In this document: one piece after another, positions 48,433-58,811 of the stretch | Position numbering within the stretch: the stretch's first letter is position 1 | How the letters are laid out: each line of letters starts with the position of its first letter | Origin: Leptospira levettii | GTDB lineage: Bacteria > Spirochaetota > Leptospiria > Leptospirales > Leptospiraceae | Direction of reading: 5' to 3' | NCBI RefSeq assembly: GCF_002812085.1 | Contig: NZ_NPDM01000004.1 | Coordinates: 186,001 to 250,000, forward strand | DNA: 64,000 nt | Notes under the pieces: generated by a model | Seen by the model: the letters and a program-made list of their open reading frames with translations, nothing else | The model's database searches: none | Told to the model about the DNA's origin: nothing | Position numbers and translations under genes: made by a program

Positions 48433-49590
48433 TTAAAAGGTAAATTTTGCCCCTACCATTACGGATTGGACATTTTGTGCGACAACTGCTTCTACCGTGA
48501 GTTTGGTGATGAGTGCATTGATTTCCACACCGGCAATGAGAAAGTTTGTGGTGTTAGGTGCTTGTGCCTTTCCACTGATATCCATTGATAAGGTCCCCGT
48601 CTTTGTTTGGCCAAGAGCAGAGGTTGGAATGAGAGCAGCGATCTCTGGAGAGAGGGAAGCCGTGATCGCATTGGAATCAAGAGCTAGGACAAGTGGTCCC
48701 GAACGAGTTAAGTTCAGAGAGGAACTTCCAAAATTCATGGATGTTCCCCCTCCTGCAAATAGGGTAAAAAAGTAAAACAAACGAAATCCTGTACGGATGT
48801 CTATGGGAACACTTGTGACGGTACTCGAATAATTAAAGGTAGTTGAGCCACCCCAAGTACCAACAGCGGGACCTAATGTGAGTGATTGTGTTTTATTGTC
48901 GTTATAAGTGACATCAATGACTTGCCTTTGGTAATGTAACCCAAGTCCCATGGAGATTCCTGAAAATTCAAAGAGTCCAATTCCGTCAGAATAGTTTTCA
49001 ATTAAATGGTAACGAAGGGTAAATCCACCAGAAGTGATGTCTCCCCCTAAATCTACATTTTTGTTTTGTGCTTCAATTGCTTTTTGTACATCACCTTGGG
49101 CAAAATTAAATTTAAAACCATGCAAATACAAATTAAATCGGTGTAAAAAGGTTTTGAGTTCTGGTTCGGTGTCAGAAGGTCCACCACCCATAAGCCAACC
49201 TAGGTTGACCGCAACAACAAAGTTAGGTGCAAGTGATGCACCCACATTTGGTAATTTTTGAAAACTTAAGTTTTGGTAAGCTACGTTGATGTCTTCTTTT
49301 TGTTGACCTGCAAGTGCAACACCAAGTCCCACTTGGAATCTGTTCACAAGCCCTGGCCCCATCATGGAGGAATTGATATTAGAGACAACCGCTGCTTCTG
49401 ACATTGTTGCTAGCACTTTGTCTGTGTATTGTAATTTTAAAGCTTGGTCTAAGTTGTTGATTTGGGATTGGATGGAGGCTGGTAAAATCGTACAGGCATC
49501 CCCTGAACAGGTAACACCTGCATCCATTCGGTTAGGAGAAACCAAAGATGTTCCCAGAATTAGAAGGATTGTCAGCGTACGATTTCTCAT
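48433..49590 (-). CDS. Lsa36-family outer-membrane/surface protein
   Basis: The 385-residue protein has a signal peptide (RTLTILLILGTSLVSPNRMDAG) and a body of alternating beta strands ending in MVGAKFTF, with the terminal Phe typical of outer-membrane barrels. VNRFQVGLGVALAG, LPNVGASLAPNFVVAVNLG and FLHRFNLYLHGFKFNF recall the Leptospira Lsa36 family, whose named member in pathogens binds host matrix components. The family name is by recall. The start overlaps a possible upstream start of the divergent PilZ gene. Confidence 0.75.
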   Translation of the reverse strand: MRNRTLTILLILGTSLVSPNRMDAGVTCSGDACTILPASIQSQINNLDQALKLQYTDKVLATMSEAAVVSNINSSMMGPGLVNRFQVGLGVALAGQQKEDINVAYQNLSFQKLPNVGASLAPNFVVAVNLGWLMGGGPSDTEPELKTFLHRFNLYLHGFKFNFAQGDVQKAIEAQNKNVDLGGDITSGGFTLRYHLIENYSDGIGLFEFSGISMGLGLHYQRQVIDVTYNDNKTQSLTLGPAVGTWGGSTTFNYSSTVTSVPIDIRTGFRLFYFFTLFAGGGTSMNFGSSSLNLTRSGPLVLALDSNAITASLSPEIAALIPTSALGQTKTGTLSMDISGKAQAPNTTNFLIAGVEINALITKLTVEAVVAQNVQSVMVGAKFTF

Positions 49591-49699
49591 GAGGGTCCTA
49601 TTTTACCATATATCGGAGTCTGGTCTACGTTTTCTTAACAAGTGGGAAGCAGAGAATTTCCGAGTTTACAAGGAAGAAAATCCATGCCAAATTTCCCAT

Positions 49700-50071
49700 A
49701 TGGCTCCTATCCAAGAAAAACGGAAATATGTCCGCGTAAAACCCCTAGAAAACGAACCCATTGAGATCCATTTAATGGGAACGGCGTTATTAGATGTTTT
49801 GCATGCAAGTGACATCAGTATGGGTGGGGTGGGGATTGTGGCTCCTAACCATTTTGATGAATGGGATATGAATGAAACTGTGGAAATCCTTGTGGCACTC
49901 CCTGGAGATTTGGCAGACTTTTTGGCAAAAGGTGTGATCAAACAAATTGGCAAAAAATCAAAAGAATCAGGAGTATACGGTGTCCAGTTTACTGCCATGG
50001 GCCCCAAAGGCAAACAAGACTTACAAGTGTACATCAACCGCATGGTAAGGCAAAATCGTGTTTTGAATTAA
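49700..50071 (+). CDS. PilZ-domain protein
   Basis: From ATG 49700 the 123-residue protein is one PilZ domain: RKYVRVKP at the N-terminus (RxxxR c-di-GMP contact; here RKYVR) and the second motif ASDISMGGVGI (D/NxSxxG type) near residue 40. Both motifs that bind c-di-GMP are therefore present. The frame is open upstream, with another ATG at 49589 that would add 37 residues and overlap the divergent OMP gene start; no ribosome-binding site clearly favours either. It may control motility or surface behaviour; the partner is unknown. Confidence 0.78.
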   Translation: MAPIQEKRKYVRVKPLENEPIEIHLMGTALLDVLHASDISMGGVGIVAPNHFDEWDMNETVEILVALPGDLADFLAKGVIKQIGKKSKESGVYGVQFTAMGPKGKQDLQVYINRMVRQNRVLN

Positions 50072-50120
50072 ACATATATTTTGTTGTCAAAAAATTTGAA
50101 TCTCATAGGATAAGAGATAA

Positions 50121-50216
50121 CCGTTAGGGGTGCCTAAGGTTTTTGGTTTACCAAAAATTCGGCTGAGAAATACCCTTTTTGAACCTGATCTTGGTAATGC
50201 TTGCGAAGGGAAACGG
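50121..50216 (+). promoter_or_regulatory. TPP riboswitch (THI element)
   Basis: The conserved parts are in order: AGGGGTGCC, GGCTGAGAAATACCC, GAACCTGATC, TAATGCTTGCGAAGGGAA. The closing stem is CCGTT (50121-50125) with AACGG (50212-50216). Binding of thiamin pyrophosphate should lower expression of thiC, which starts 120 bases downstream. The stretch 50217-50336 is the expression platform; I see no classical terminator there. Confidence 0.95.
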
Positions 50217-50270
50217 AAAGTAACTTTGCAATAGCCAAATTCGTTTGGTGGATTGATCCAAGATCAATGA

Positions 50271-51845
<1,575 letters not shown>

Positions 51846-51890
51846 TTTGTAGAGATAGTTTTACAGGTGTAAGCAAATCAATCTTTACAA

Positions 51891-51916
51891 CCCGAAGTTC
51901 CTCATGGAACTTCGGG
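51891..51916 (+). terminator. Strong hairpin downstream of thiC
   Basis: CCCGAAGTTCC (51891-51901) pairs perfectly with GGAACTTCGGG (51906-51916) around TCAT. The following GCTTTGCT is only weakly T-rich. It probably ends the thiC transcript. Confidence 0.65.
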
Positions 51917-51983
51917 GCTTTGCTACGATCTTTTATATAGAATCTACGTTGAAGAAAACTGATTTAACTTTCAGATTTTTATA

Positions 51984-52346
51984 CTATAAATGAATATCTC
52001 TGATTCTAAGTTTATTTTTAGAGAGAACTACGAATTTTCCAATTAAATCACTGAATCTTTCTTTTAAAATTAAGTTAAGAGATTGAAAAATAGCGAATAA
52101 TTCTTTTGAGTTGTAGCGAAGGAGATAAATCCCTTTGGAGTATTCTTTGTGAGCAAAAACCCATTCGCCAAAATCCTTATCCAATGTAAGGAGAATGGAA
52201 TCAAGTTTCATTGCAAGATTGATCACTTCTAAATCTGTAATGCCATGGTGTTCTTCTAAAACAGAGAAAACATTGTGACCTTCTTGTCTAAGGAGTTTGA
52301 TCAGACGAAAGTCGATGTTTTCGTCAGCAAGGATCTTAACTTGCAA
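51984..52346 (-). CDS. DUF5615 PIN-like protein, probable toxin
   Basis: The 120-residue protein has the DUF5615/Mut7-C-like pattern: LADENIDFRLIKLLRQEGH at the N-terminus with the first acidic residues, GITDLEVINLA, and ILLTLDKDFGEW with the second acidic cluster. PIN-like proteins are Mg-dependent nucleases, and this family is a predicted toxin paired with DUF433 proteins. The upstream DUF433 gene overlaps by 11 bases, so the pair forms one unit. Activity is not proven for most members. Confidence 0.85.
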   Translation of the reverse strand: MQVKILADENIDFRLIKLLRQEGHNVFSVLEEHHGITDLEVINLAMKLDSILLTLDKDFGEWVFAHKEYSKGIYLLRYNSKELFAIFQSLNLILKERFSDLIGKFVVLSKNKLRIRDIHL

Positions 52347-52560
52347 GTAAACTTTCTCTGCTTATCACCTGGCTAGAATAGGAAATACAAGCTAGAATAT
52401 CCTCTCTCTCGATTCCTGGAGTAGCCTCAAGGATTTCTTCGATAGACATTCCATCACCTAATCTTTCAAGAATCAAATCTACTGGAATTCTTGTATTTTT
52501 AATCACTGGCTTTCCGAGTAAGATATCAGGTGAGGAAGAAAGTCGAGATTTATAGTCCAT
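52336..52560 (-). CDS. DUF433 protein, probable antitoxin
   Basis: The 74-residue protein shows the DUF433 signature: GKPVIKNTRIPVDLILERLGDG, here in part, then MSIEEILEATPGIEREDILACISY. It is a small winged or ribbon-helix-type fold thought to bind DNA and neutralise the DUF5615 partner. The order antitoxin then toxin with an 11-base overlap is standard for such modules. The 266-base gap upstream holds a terminator of the acyl-CoA dehydrogenase gene and otherwise nothing clear. Confidence 0.85.
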   Translation of the reverse strand: MDYKSRLSSSPDILLGKPVIKNTRIPVDLILERLGDGMSIEEILEATPGIEREDILACISYSSQVISRESLLAS

Positions 52561-52738
52561 ACCTTGGATTTAACCGAATTTTTGTTCAAAAGTCAAGTGT
52601 TCTTATCCATGAAGTTATATGAAATTAGTGATCTTTCTTATTTTGCAAGTTTAGTTCTTGGTTTAAAATTTAATTCCAAGGTTAACTGAGAGACAGTAAT
52701 TGAATATTCCCTGCAAAGTTTCCATTCCAATAGCTAAC

Positions 52739-52765
52739 AAAAAACCCGGGCATTCGCACCGGGTT
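52739..52765 (-). terminator. Rho-independent terminator of the acyl-CoA dehydrogenase gene
   Basis: On the minus strand AACCCGG (52765-52759) pairs with CCGGGTT (52749-52743) over a 9-base loop, and a run of T follows. It lies about 60 bases after the stop at 52827. Confidence 0.75.
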
Positions 52766-52826
52766 CCCATAAAAGACTCTCGCCTGATTTGAATTTGAAA
52801 CTAGTAAAGTGTGGATGAGCGAAACA

Positions 52827-53957
52827 CTATAAACCCAAACTTCTACCAATGATTTCTTTCATGATCTCAGTGGTCCCTGCATAAATGGTTTGTATCCTTG
52901 CATCGAGGTATGCTCTTGCAATTGGATACTCCATCATATAACCATAACCACCAAAGAATTGTAGGCATTCGTCTGTATGGCGTTTTTGCATCTCTGTCGC
53001 ATACCATTTGCACATAGATGCTTCTGCAGTCGTGTTTTCACCTTTCATGTGTTCCATGACTACTTTGTCACAGAATACTTGTGCCATTTCTAACTCAGTT
53101 GCCATTTCTGCCATTTTGAATTTTGTGTTTTGGAAAGACCCAATTTTTTGACCGAATGCTTTTCTTTCTTTGATGTATTGGAGGGTAATGGTTTGGACAA
53201 GTCTTGTTGCTTCCACTGCTGCCACTGCAAGAACCAATCGTTCTTGTGCCAATTTTTGCATGAGGTAACGAAACCCTTGCCCTTGTTTTCCGATGAGGTT
53301 TTCTTTCGGAACAATTACATCATTAAAATACAATTCAGATGTATCTTGTGCTTTGAGACCAATTTTATCTAAGTTACGACCACGTTCGAAACCCTTCATC
53401 CCTTCTTCAATCATCACTAGGGAAATGGTTCCGTTATCATGTTTCACTGCTGTGATGATGAGGTCTGCCAATTGTCCGTTCGAGATAAAGGTCTTTTGTC
53501 CATTTACAACAAAGTGATCACCCTTATCAACTGCACTGGTGCGAAGGGATTTTAAATCGGATCCCGCACCTGGCTCAGTCATTGCAACTGCAAGGATGGA
53601 TTCCCCTGAGGCACATTTTGGCAACCAACGTTTTTTTTGTTCGTCACTCGCATAGGTCGAAATGTACGGAGCGATCACATCATTGTGAAGGGAGATAAAA
53701 AATCCGCTGTTCCCGACACGAGAGGATTCTTCGATGATGATGATGTTGTAAAGAAAGTCTGCTCCAGACCCGCCATATTCAGTTGGGACATCGGGGCAGA
53801 GTAGTCCGTTTTCTCCGGCCTTTCTCCATACTTCTTTTGGTACGATATGGTTTTTTTCCCATGTTTCGTGGTGAGGTTTTACTTCTGTTTCAAAAAATTT
53901 CCGAGCCATCTCGCGGAATTGGTGGTGTTCTTCAGTAAAGGGGAGGATACGCTCCAT
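52827..53957 (-). CDS. Acyl-CoA dehydrogenase
   Basis: The 376-residue FAD enzyme catalyses alpha,beta-dehydrogenation of an acyl-CoA in fatty-acid or branched-chain catabolism. It has VAMTEPGAGSDLKSLRT for flavin binding, FISNGQLADLIITA, a helical C-terminal domain with FGQKIGSFQNTKFKMAEMA, and the end LDARIQTIYAGTTEIMKEIIGRSLG. The catalytic Glu is presumably the usual one in the YAGTTEI region or its long-chain alternative; chain-length specificity is not clear. No other beta-oxidation gene is adjacent. Confidence 0.95.
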   Translation of the reverse strand: MERILPFTEEHHQFREMARKFFETEVKPHHETWEKNHIVPKEVWRKAGENGLLCPDVPTEYGGSGADFLYNIIIIEESSRVGNSGFFISLHNDVIAPYISTYASDEQKKRWLPKCASGESILAVAMTEPGAGSDLKSLRTSAVDKGDHFVVNGQKTFISNGQLADLIITAVKHDNGTISLVMIEEGMKGFERGRNLDKIGLKAQDTSELYFNDVIVPKENLIGKQGQGFRYLMQKLAQERLVLAVAAVEATRLVQTITLQYIKERKAFGQKIGSFQNTKFKMAEMATELEMAQVFCDKVVMEHMKGENTTAEASMCKWYATEMQKRHTDECLQFFGGYGYMMEYPIARAYLDARIQTIYAGTTEIMKEIIGRSLGL

Positions 53958-54008
53958 AAAATTTGTGACTCCTTGATATGGAAATGTTACAGAAATGGCG
54001 AAATGAGG

Positions 54009-56162
54009 TCAATTATAAACAGTGTTCAGCTTCATGTAGACACCAGGATTTTTCTTGATGTACTGGATGGCATCTTCTTGGGAAAGGACGTAGAGTTCTG
54101 TCCCTGGCCAAGCAATGAAACTAAAATGAGATGGAAGGCCTTTGGTAAGGGAATAAATTTCTCCCACAAAATCGCCAGCACCGAGTTCTCGGATCGTTTT
54201 GTGGTTTTGCATGACGACAACCGTTCCTGAACGAACAATGTAGGCATTTTGAAAGGTTTGCCCTTCTTCAATCAGAACCGCTTCCTTTTTCACTGTTTCC
54301 AGTTTGAGTATGAGTTCCAGTTGGGTGACTTGGTAACTGGTGAGGCCTCGGAAGGTTTGGGATTCCGTGAGGGTTTTCCAAGTATTGGTCTCTCGGATGC
54401 TATTCAGTTTGATTAGGTTTTCGTGGAGTTTTGATCCGCGGATGAACTGAAAAAATCGTGTTTTTTCAATGGTGAGGGCGAGTACATCGGTTTCTGCATA
54501 CACATCAGCTTGGCGTACGGTGTCGAGGATGAGAGAGGCTTCTCCAAAATACTCATAAGTTCCGTAACGTTTCACTGCGGAATTGTCACTGGAAAGTCCT
54601 TCAAATCGTACATTCCCAGAAGCGATGATAAAAAATCTGTCACCATGGGTTCCTTTTTTGATGATTTGTTCCCCACGCCGGAATCGTTCTTCTTTGACAA
54701 TTTGTAAGAACTCTTTTGCCTTTTCGATGGGGAATCCTGAGAAAATATCAATCTGCGATAAAATTTCTAACAGTTGGAATGCTTCTTGGTGTTTAGGAGG
54801 AGTGATTTCCGGATACAAAGTATTTTCGATACCAAACTTTGCAAGCGTTAGGTGGTTTCCAGTGGGCATATCTTTTGCGGCAATGTGATAAACCGTAATT
54901 CGTTTTTGCACTTCTTCCGGAAGGGATGCTAAATAACTGATTTTGGTATGAAGGGGAGGGACTCCTGCTTCGTGGTAAATGATTTTACGATCCCAAGGAA
55001 AGTCTTTTAGGAATTGGTATCTTGTTTCTGGCAAAACACCTTTTTTGTACATATCTTCAAAAGCTTCTGGGTCATTTAAATGGTCTGAAGTGTAATAAAA
55101 AGATTGGTCTTGGAAAAAGAATTCAAAACCGACGGATGGAATGGAATGTAGAGCATAATGAAAATAAAACTCACCACCATTGATGATGGTGGGTCTACCA
55201 ATGACAACTGGGATAAAATCAAATAAGTCAGTGATCTCTTTTCGCGGAATCTTTGTTAGACTGCAGTATTTTTTGAGGAAAGATTCCATCACAGTCGCGG
55301 TCGCATAAATTGTGATCTTAGATTCTTCTAAGATTTTTTGGAAGGTTCCCGCATCATGGTCTGCATGGCAGTGGGTGAGAATGATGGAGTTGATGAACTT
55401 GGGATTTACATTTGATTCTCGTAACCACTCAGTTGAGTTTACAGGAGGATCGACCATGATCCCTTGGCCATTCAGCCAAATGATAAACCCTGATGTGTTG
55501 TCAGATGGATCAAAACCATGAGAGGGTCCAAGGCATGTGATTCCAATGAGAGGTGGTTGGAATGGTTCTTCCAATCGTTTTCCAATATCATATTTGACAT
55601 GGAAGTCCACTTCACCCGGAATTTTGATTTTTTTCTCTCCATCCACAACAAGGAATTCGTTTGAAGGCAGTTGTTCGATGGTGATCCCACCAAACTTTGC
55701 TTTGTGGGAGTCATCAAACAAAACAAACTCCACCACTTCTTCCATCGTTTTATAACTTCGAAAGTATGCCATTTCTGCTTTGATATCAGGGAATCCAAAA
55801 CTTTCTGCACCATCGATGAATTCGGAAGATAAGTTTACTTCTTGTGGTCCCATAAGAGATTCCCCAAGAACAATGGTTAGCTGCTCTTTTTGTTCAGCTG
55901 AACAGATGATGAAGGTTTTTTTGCCACCACGAAAGAAAAAATTGAAATAAATGGGGAATTCAAGTTCGGCAATGGAGATGCCTTTTTCAACATGAAAGAA
56001 CTTATTAGGGAGGACAAACACCAAAGGGGTCTTTTTTTCGAGCCCCATGGTGTCCTTAATTGTCTCAGGAGGGGATCCAAATTGGATGTACCCTTCTGAA
56101 GTATCGACTAAATATCCCCCTCTAGGGAGTGCTGTAAAACCATTCGGTTCGGAACTGACCAT
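54009..56162 (-). CDS. Metallo-beta-lactamase-fold protein with two C-terminal cyclic nucleotide-binding domains
   Basis: The 717-residue protein has an uncharacterised N-terminal region (about 1-200), a metallo-beta-lactamase domain (about 205-470) with the metal motif THCHADHDAG near residue 261, YYTSDHLND and later His residues (IIYHEAGVPP, VYHIAAKD), and two cNMP-binding domains (about 475-590 and 600-715). The first CNB has YGTYEYFGEASLILDTVRQADV with a phosphate-contacting Arg; the second (LGAGDFVGEIYSL) lacks an obvious equivalent. It may be a cyclic-nucleotide-controlled hydrolase or phosphodiesterase. No signal peptide is seen. It is followed on the minus strand by acyl-CoA dehydrogenase and preceded by trxA 18 bases upstream. 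Confidence 0.82.
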   Translation of the reverse strand: MVSSEPNGFTALPRGGYLVDTSEGYIQFGSPPETIKDTMGLEKKTPLVFVLPNKFFHVEKGISIAELEFPIYFNFFFRGGKKTFIICSAEQKEQLTIVLGESLMGPQEVNLSSEFIDGAESFGFPDIKAEMAYFRSYKTMEEVVEFVLFDDSHKAKFGGITIEQLPSNEFLVVDGEKKIKIPGEVDFHVKYDIGKRLEEPFQPPLIGITCLGPSHGFDPSDNTSGFIIWLNGQGIMVDPPVNSTEWLRESNVNPKFINSIILTHCHADHDAGTFQKILEESKITIYATATVMESFLKKYCSLTKIPRKEITDLFDFIPVVIGRPTIINGGEFYFHYALHSIPSVGFEFFFQDQSFYYTSDHLNDPEAFEDMYKKGVLPETRYQFLKDFPWDRKIIYHEAGVPPLHTKISYLASLPEEVQKRITVYHIAAKDMPTGNHLTLAKFGIENTLYPEITPPKHQEAFQLLEILSQIDIFSGFPIEKAKEFLQIVKEERFRRGEQIIKKGTHGDRFFIIASGNVRFEGLSSDNSAVKRYGTYEYFGEASLILDTVRQADVYAETDVLALTIEKTRFFQFIRGSKLHENLIKLNSIRETNTWKTLTESQTFRGLTSYQVTQLELILKLETVKKEAVLIEEGQTFQNAYIVRSGTVVVMQNHKTIRELGAGDFVGEIYSLTKGLPSHFSFIAWPGTELYVLSQEDAIQYIKKNPGVYMKLNTVYN

Positions 56163-56180
56163 TAGGGGATAATTTATTTC

Positions 56181-56492
56181 CTACTTGTGATTTTCTATAA
56201 ATTTTTTAATTTGCGGTTTTGGTAAAGCACCAATTGCTTTGTCTACTAAAACTCCATCTTTATAGAGTAGAAGGGTAGGGATGGATTGGATTCCCAACTC
56301 TTGCGCTGTCTTTTGGTTGAAATCAACATTGAGTTTTGTAATTTTGATATCCGCCATTTCTTGCGAAAGTTCGTCAAGAACCGGAGCCACCATTCTGCAT
56401 GGTCCACACCATTCTGCCCAACAATCTACTAAAACCACGCCATTTGCAGTTTCTTGTTTGAAATTGGCGTCATTGATTTCTGTAAGTGCCAT
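56181..56492 (-). CDS. trxA: Thioredoxin
   Basis: The 103-residue protein is a classical cytoplasmic thioredoxin that reduces protein disulfides with thioredoxin reductase. The active site is WAEWCGPCRM near residue 28, followed by the buried LDELS, the cis-Pro in IQSIPTLLLYKDG and a C-terminal helix ending KKFIENHK. A ribosome-binding site (aaagga) precedes the ATG. It may be co-transcribed with the MBL/CNB gene 18 bases downstream. Confidence 0.97.
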   Translation of the reverse strand: MALTEINDANFKQETANGVVLVDCWAEWCGPCRMVAPVLDELSQEMADIKITKLNVDFNQKTAQELGIQSIPTLLLYKDGVLVDKAIGALPKPQIKKFIENHK

Positions 56493-56564
56493 ATTTCGAA
56501 ATCTCCTTTTGAAACGTATAACCTTTCTATAAACTAGACTGGATATTCTAGGGAAAAACGTCGA

Positions 56565-57374
56565 TTATTGTTTCTTTTTTTTCTTTTTATCGTCGGATTC
56601 GAGGTCGGCGATCTTTTGTTGGAAGGACTCAATCAGTGTTTTGGTTTTTTCCAAATCCTCTGTTTCGCCTGTAATTTGGAATATTTTACGGTTCATCTCC
56701 AACATTTCCACAGAATGTTTCAAATCTGTGGAATCTTGTGTTGACATTTCAAATTTGGAACGATAGTCCTGCGCTGCTTGGTTGGCAAGTTCGATGATGA
56801 GATTAAAATGTTCCTTACGGATATAATAATAAGGATTTTCTAAATCTTGTTCTTTTTCGTAGGCAATAAAATCAAATAAATTCTTTGTACAAGCGGCAAC
56901 ACGGAAATTGATATCGGGCCAAGACCATTTCCATTTCGAATTGGAACCAAAGGCAGTTACTGTTTTTTTCATTGCTTGCAGTAATCCTTTGATGAGATTC
57001 AAACGTTGGGTAGGTGTGAATCTTTCGATTTTGGAAAGTTGTTCTTTGTTTTCGGATAAAGAACCATCCACATTATTCCCTACTGTTTTTTCAATGTAGG
57101 AAATACAGTTATAAATTTCTTTTCTGGCAGTCTCTAAGTAGTTGTTATTGTTGATCTCTAAAATAGCTGTGGATAGTTCATTGATCACAATACACGTGTT
57201 AATTGTTTTGATGGAATTAATCGCGAGGGAAATATTAAAATAAGGTTCCATGTCCTTACTTTTTTTGGCTTGTACTTTGAAAATATTGGCTTCTTTTTTT
57301 AACTCTTCCAGGTAGTTTTTGAAATCTACCAATTTGTCATTGAAGTCAGCTTTTTTTTCCTTCGTGATTGCCAT
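56565..57374 (-). CDS. Conserved-looking helical protein of unknown function
   Basis: I do not recognise this 269-residue protein. It is predicted to be mostly helical and charged, with coiled-coil character at both ends (residues about 1-45 and 225-265) and a poly-Lys C-terminus (DDKKKKKKQ). A central Trp-rich patch, [17 protein letters not shown] near 145-161, stands out. There is no signal peptide, membrane segment or nucleotide-binding motif. Codon use and composition resemble those of its neighbours, so it appears to be a real gene. It lies 72 bases upstream of trxA on the same strand. Confidence 0.7.
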   Translation of the reverse strand: MAITKEKKADFNDKLVDFKNYLEELKKEANIFKVQAKKSKDMEPYFNISLAINSIKTINTCIVINELSTAILEINNNNYLETARKEIYNCISYIEKTVGNNVDGSLSENKEQLSKIERFTPTQRLNLIKGLLQAMKKTVTAFGSNSKWKWSWPDINFRVAACTKNLFDFIAYEKEQDLENPYYYIRKEHFNLIIELANQAAQDYRSKFEMSTQDSTDLKHSVEMLEMNRKIFQITGETEDLEKTKTLIESFQQKIADLESDDKKKKKKQ

Positions 57375-57458
57375 GTCTGTTTCATTTTCGGCAGAAAGAC
57401 CTGGTTTTGTCCATAAAAAACGTCGACCTGGACTAGAGTTTGCCGAAACTGGAATAGA

Positions 57459-57671
57459 ATGGACAATACCCCCCGCAAACGAAGGGACCTGCTCGATTTA
57501 CTCGACACCTACAAATACATGAACCAGGCCATTTTCTGGGATTTTTTGGATTTGGACGGTCGTTGGGACTTTGCCAATGGTTGGTTGCACCTAAACCACC
57601 CTGAGGACGAGTGGAGGGTTCGTGCATCGGAACAATTCCCACCTATCCGCCCAGAAGGCACAGACCACTAA
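57459..57671 (+). CDS. Small ORF, possible protein of 70 residues
   Basis: The frame from ATG 57459 encodes 70 residues with balanced, protein-like composition and several aromatic residues ([14 protein letters not shown]). It is not overlapped by a gene on the other strand. No family is recognised and the ribosome-binding site is weak (gga at 8-10 bases). It may be a short real gene or chance; it ends just at the start of the decayed paralogue fragment on the minus strand. Confidence 0.4.
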   Translation: MDNTPRKRRDLLDLLDTYKYMNQAIFWDFLDLDGRWDFANGWLHLNHPEDEWRVRASEQFPPIRPEGTDH

Positions 57672-57784
57672 ATTCTATTTTTTTCTAGATTCGGTTCAAT
57701 CAATCTCTCGAACGTAACGATATCTCTGTCTTCTGGAACTCTTGATTCCAATTCTACTTGGAAATCTAAAAATTCGCTTTTCTC
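57668..57784 (-). pseudogene. Decayed fragment of a paralogue of the neighbouring exported-protein gene
   Basis: Bases 57727-57781 match 58494-58548 inside the next gene at 52 of 55 positions in the same orientation. Read on the minus strand, the fragment keeps EFLDFQVELESRVPED, almost the intact gene's EFLDVQVELESRVPED, then diverges and stops at 57668-57670. An upstream stop (57785-57787) leaves no start codon. It is the remnant of a tandem duplication, since the rest of the gap (57785-57891) shows no further match. Confidence 0.75.
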
Positions 57785-57891
57785 TCATGGGATTTTTTCT
57801 GAATCAGAATGATTGGAAAAAGAGTGGGGCAGGTGTCCTCTCCAAGACTAGAGTTTAGCCTTGGAGGTCTGGAACAGAATACAAAGTGTGC

Positions 57892-58746
57892 TTAGTAGGT
57901 AATCTTTAAATCAGAAATATCAATGAACTTACGGAATAACAAACTGTTTGTTGGTTTTTTTGTATCAAACACGAGAACCGCTACTTTGTTAAAACTGAGG
58001 AAATTTGGTCTATACTGAGTGTAGTGGGGGCTTGTGATGGTTGTTTTGTATTTATTATTATAAATTGTATACGTGTGTTTTGGTAACGTTTCGTGTACTT
58101 GGCGCTTTTTTTCATCTGCAGTTTGAGCCACGTAGTTATAAATCACTTGTTTTTCTTTTGAAGGTCCTGTTTCACCAAACAGAGTGAAGGGGAGTGCTTT
58201 TGCGTTGTTTTTGCAAAGATAATCTACCACTTCTGTGAAAGTAGGTTCTGGCATTTCTGCTTCAAATCCAGCATAATGGCGTTTTTCCATTTCTGCTTTT
58301 TTCTTTGCATACGTTTCTTCACCCCAAATTTCTTTTGCAGTGAAAGGAGTTGGCATGATGTTAGAGAAGTATAATGTTCGTTCGTCTTTTTCGGGGTCTG
58401 CTTTACGCCAAGCAGGGTAAGGAACAAGTCTTCTTTCGTCCTGATTCACACGGTCCCCTTCAAAACCAGCTAAGACAAAAATCGAATATTCATTGTCTTC
58501 TGGAACTCTTGATTCCAATTCAACTTGGACATCTAAAAATTCGCCTTTCCCTGTGTCAGCATGTCGTCTAACAAAACTTACGTTTTTTAAACGGATCCTT
58601 GCATCATACATGGAAAGAGGGTAAAGATCCCTGTTGTCCTTGGAAGAAGTCGCGGAAACTTGTGTCCCTTGTTGGTTCCCTGATTCTTGGGCAAAAAGTG
58701 CACAAGTGAGGAGGGTGAATGAAAGAGCGAATATTGTTTTGTTCAT
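57892..58746 (-). CDS. Exported protein of unknown function
   Basis: The 284-residue protein has a Sec signal peptide (KTIFALSFTLLTCALFAQ). The mature part begins with a Ser/Thr-rich stretch, then a beta-like region (ARIRLKNVSFVRRHADTGKGE, given in part) and a charged helical middle. No family is recognised, and no Cys lipobox is present. A small decayed copy of its residues near 65-85 lies just downstream. The start at 58746 is preceded by weak spacing only, but the signal peptide fits. It is probably periplasmic or on the surface. Confidence 0.75.
   Translation of the reverse strand: MNKTIFALSFTLLTCALFAQESGNQQGTQVSATSSKDNRDLYPLSMYDARIRLKNVSFVRRHADTGKGEFLDVQVELESRVPEDNEYSIFVLAGFEGDRVNQDERRLVPYPAWRKADPEKDERTLYFSNIMPTPFTAKEIWGEETYAKKKAEMEKRHYAGFEAEMPEPTFTEVVDYLCKNNAKALPFTLFGETGPSKEKQVIYNYVAQTADEKKRQVHETLPKHTYTIYNNKYKTTITSPHYTQYRPNFLSFNKVAVLVFDTKKPTNSLLFRKFIDISDLKITY
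58494..58548 (-). repeat. Intact copy of the 55-base duplicated segment
   Basis: This stretch within the exported-protein gene matches 57727-57781 at 52 of 55 bases (mismatches at three positions). It marks the source of the decayed copy 767 bases away. Confidence 0.85.
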
Positions 58747-58811
58747 GTTCCGACTACCAATTTGGTTTATACAGTTAGTATCGAAGAAATGCCTTAGAAA
58801 AATTAGGGAAT

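Noticed and set aside
49684..49686. ATG with a good ribosome-binding site upstream of the PilZ core
   Set aside because: It is out of frame with the PilZ domain and stops after a short frame.
53847..54230. Plus-strand frame across the acyl-CoA dehydrogenase/MBL-CNB junction
   Set aside because: It overlaps two well-supported minus-strand genes and has no family features or start signal.
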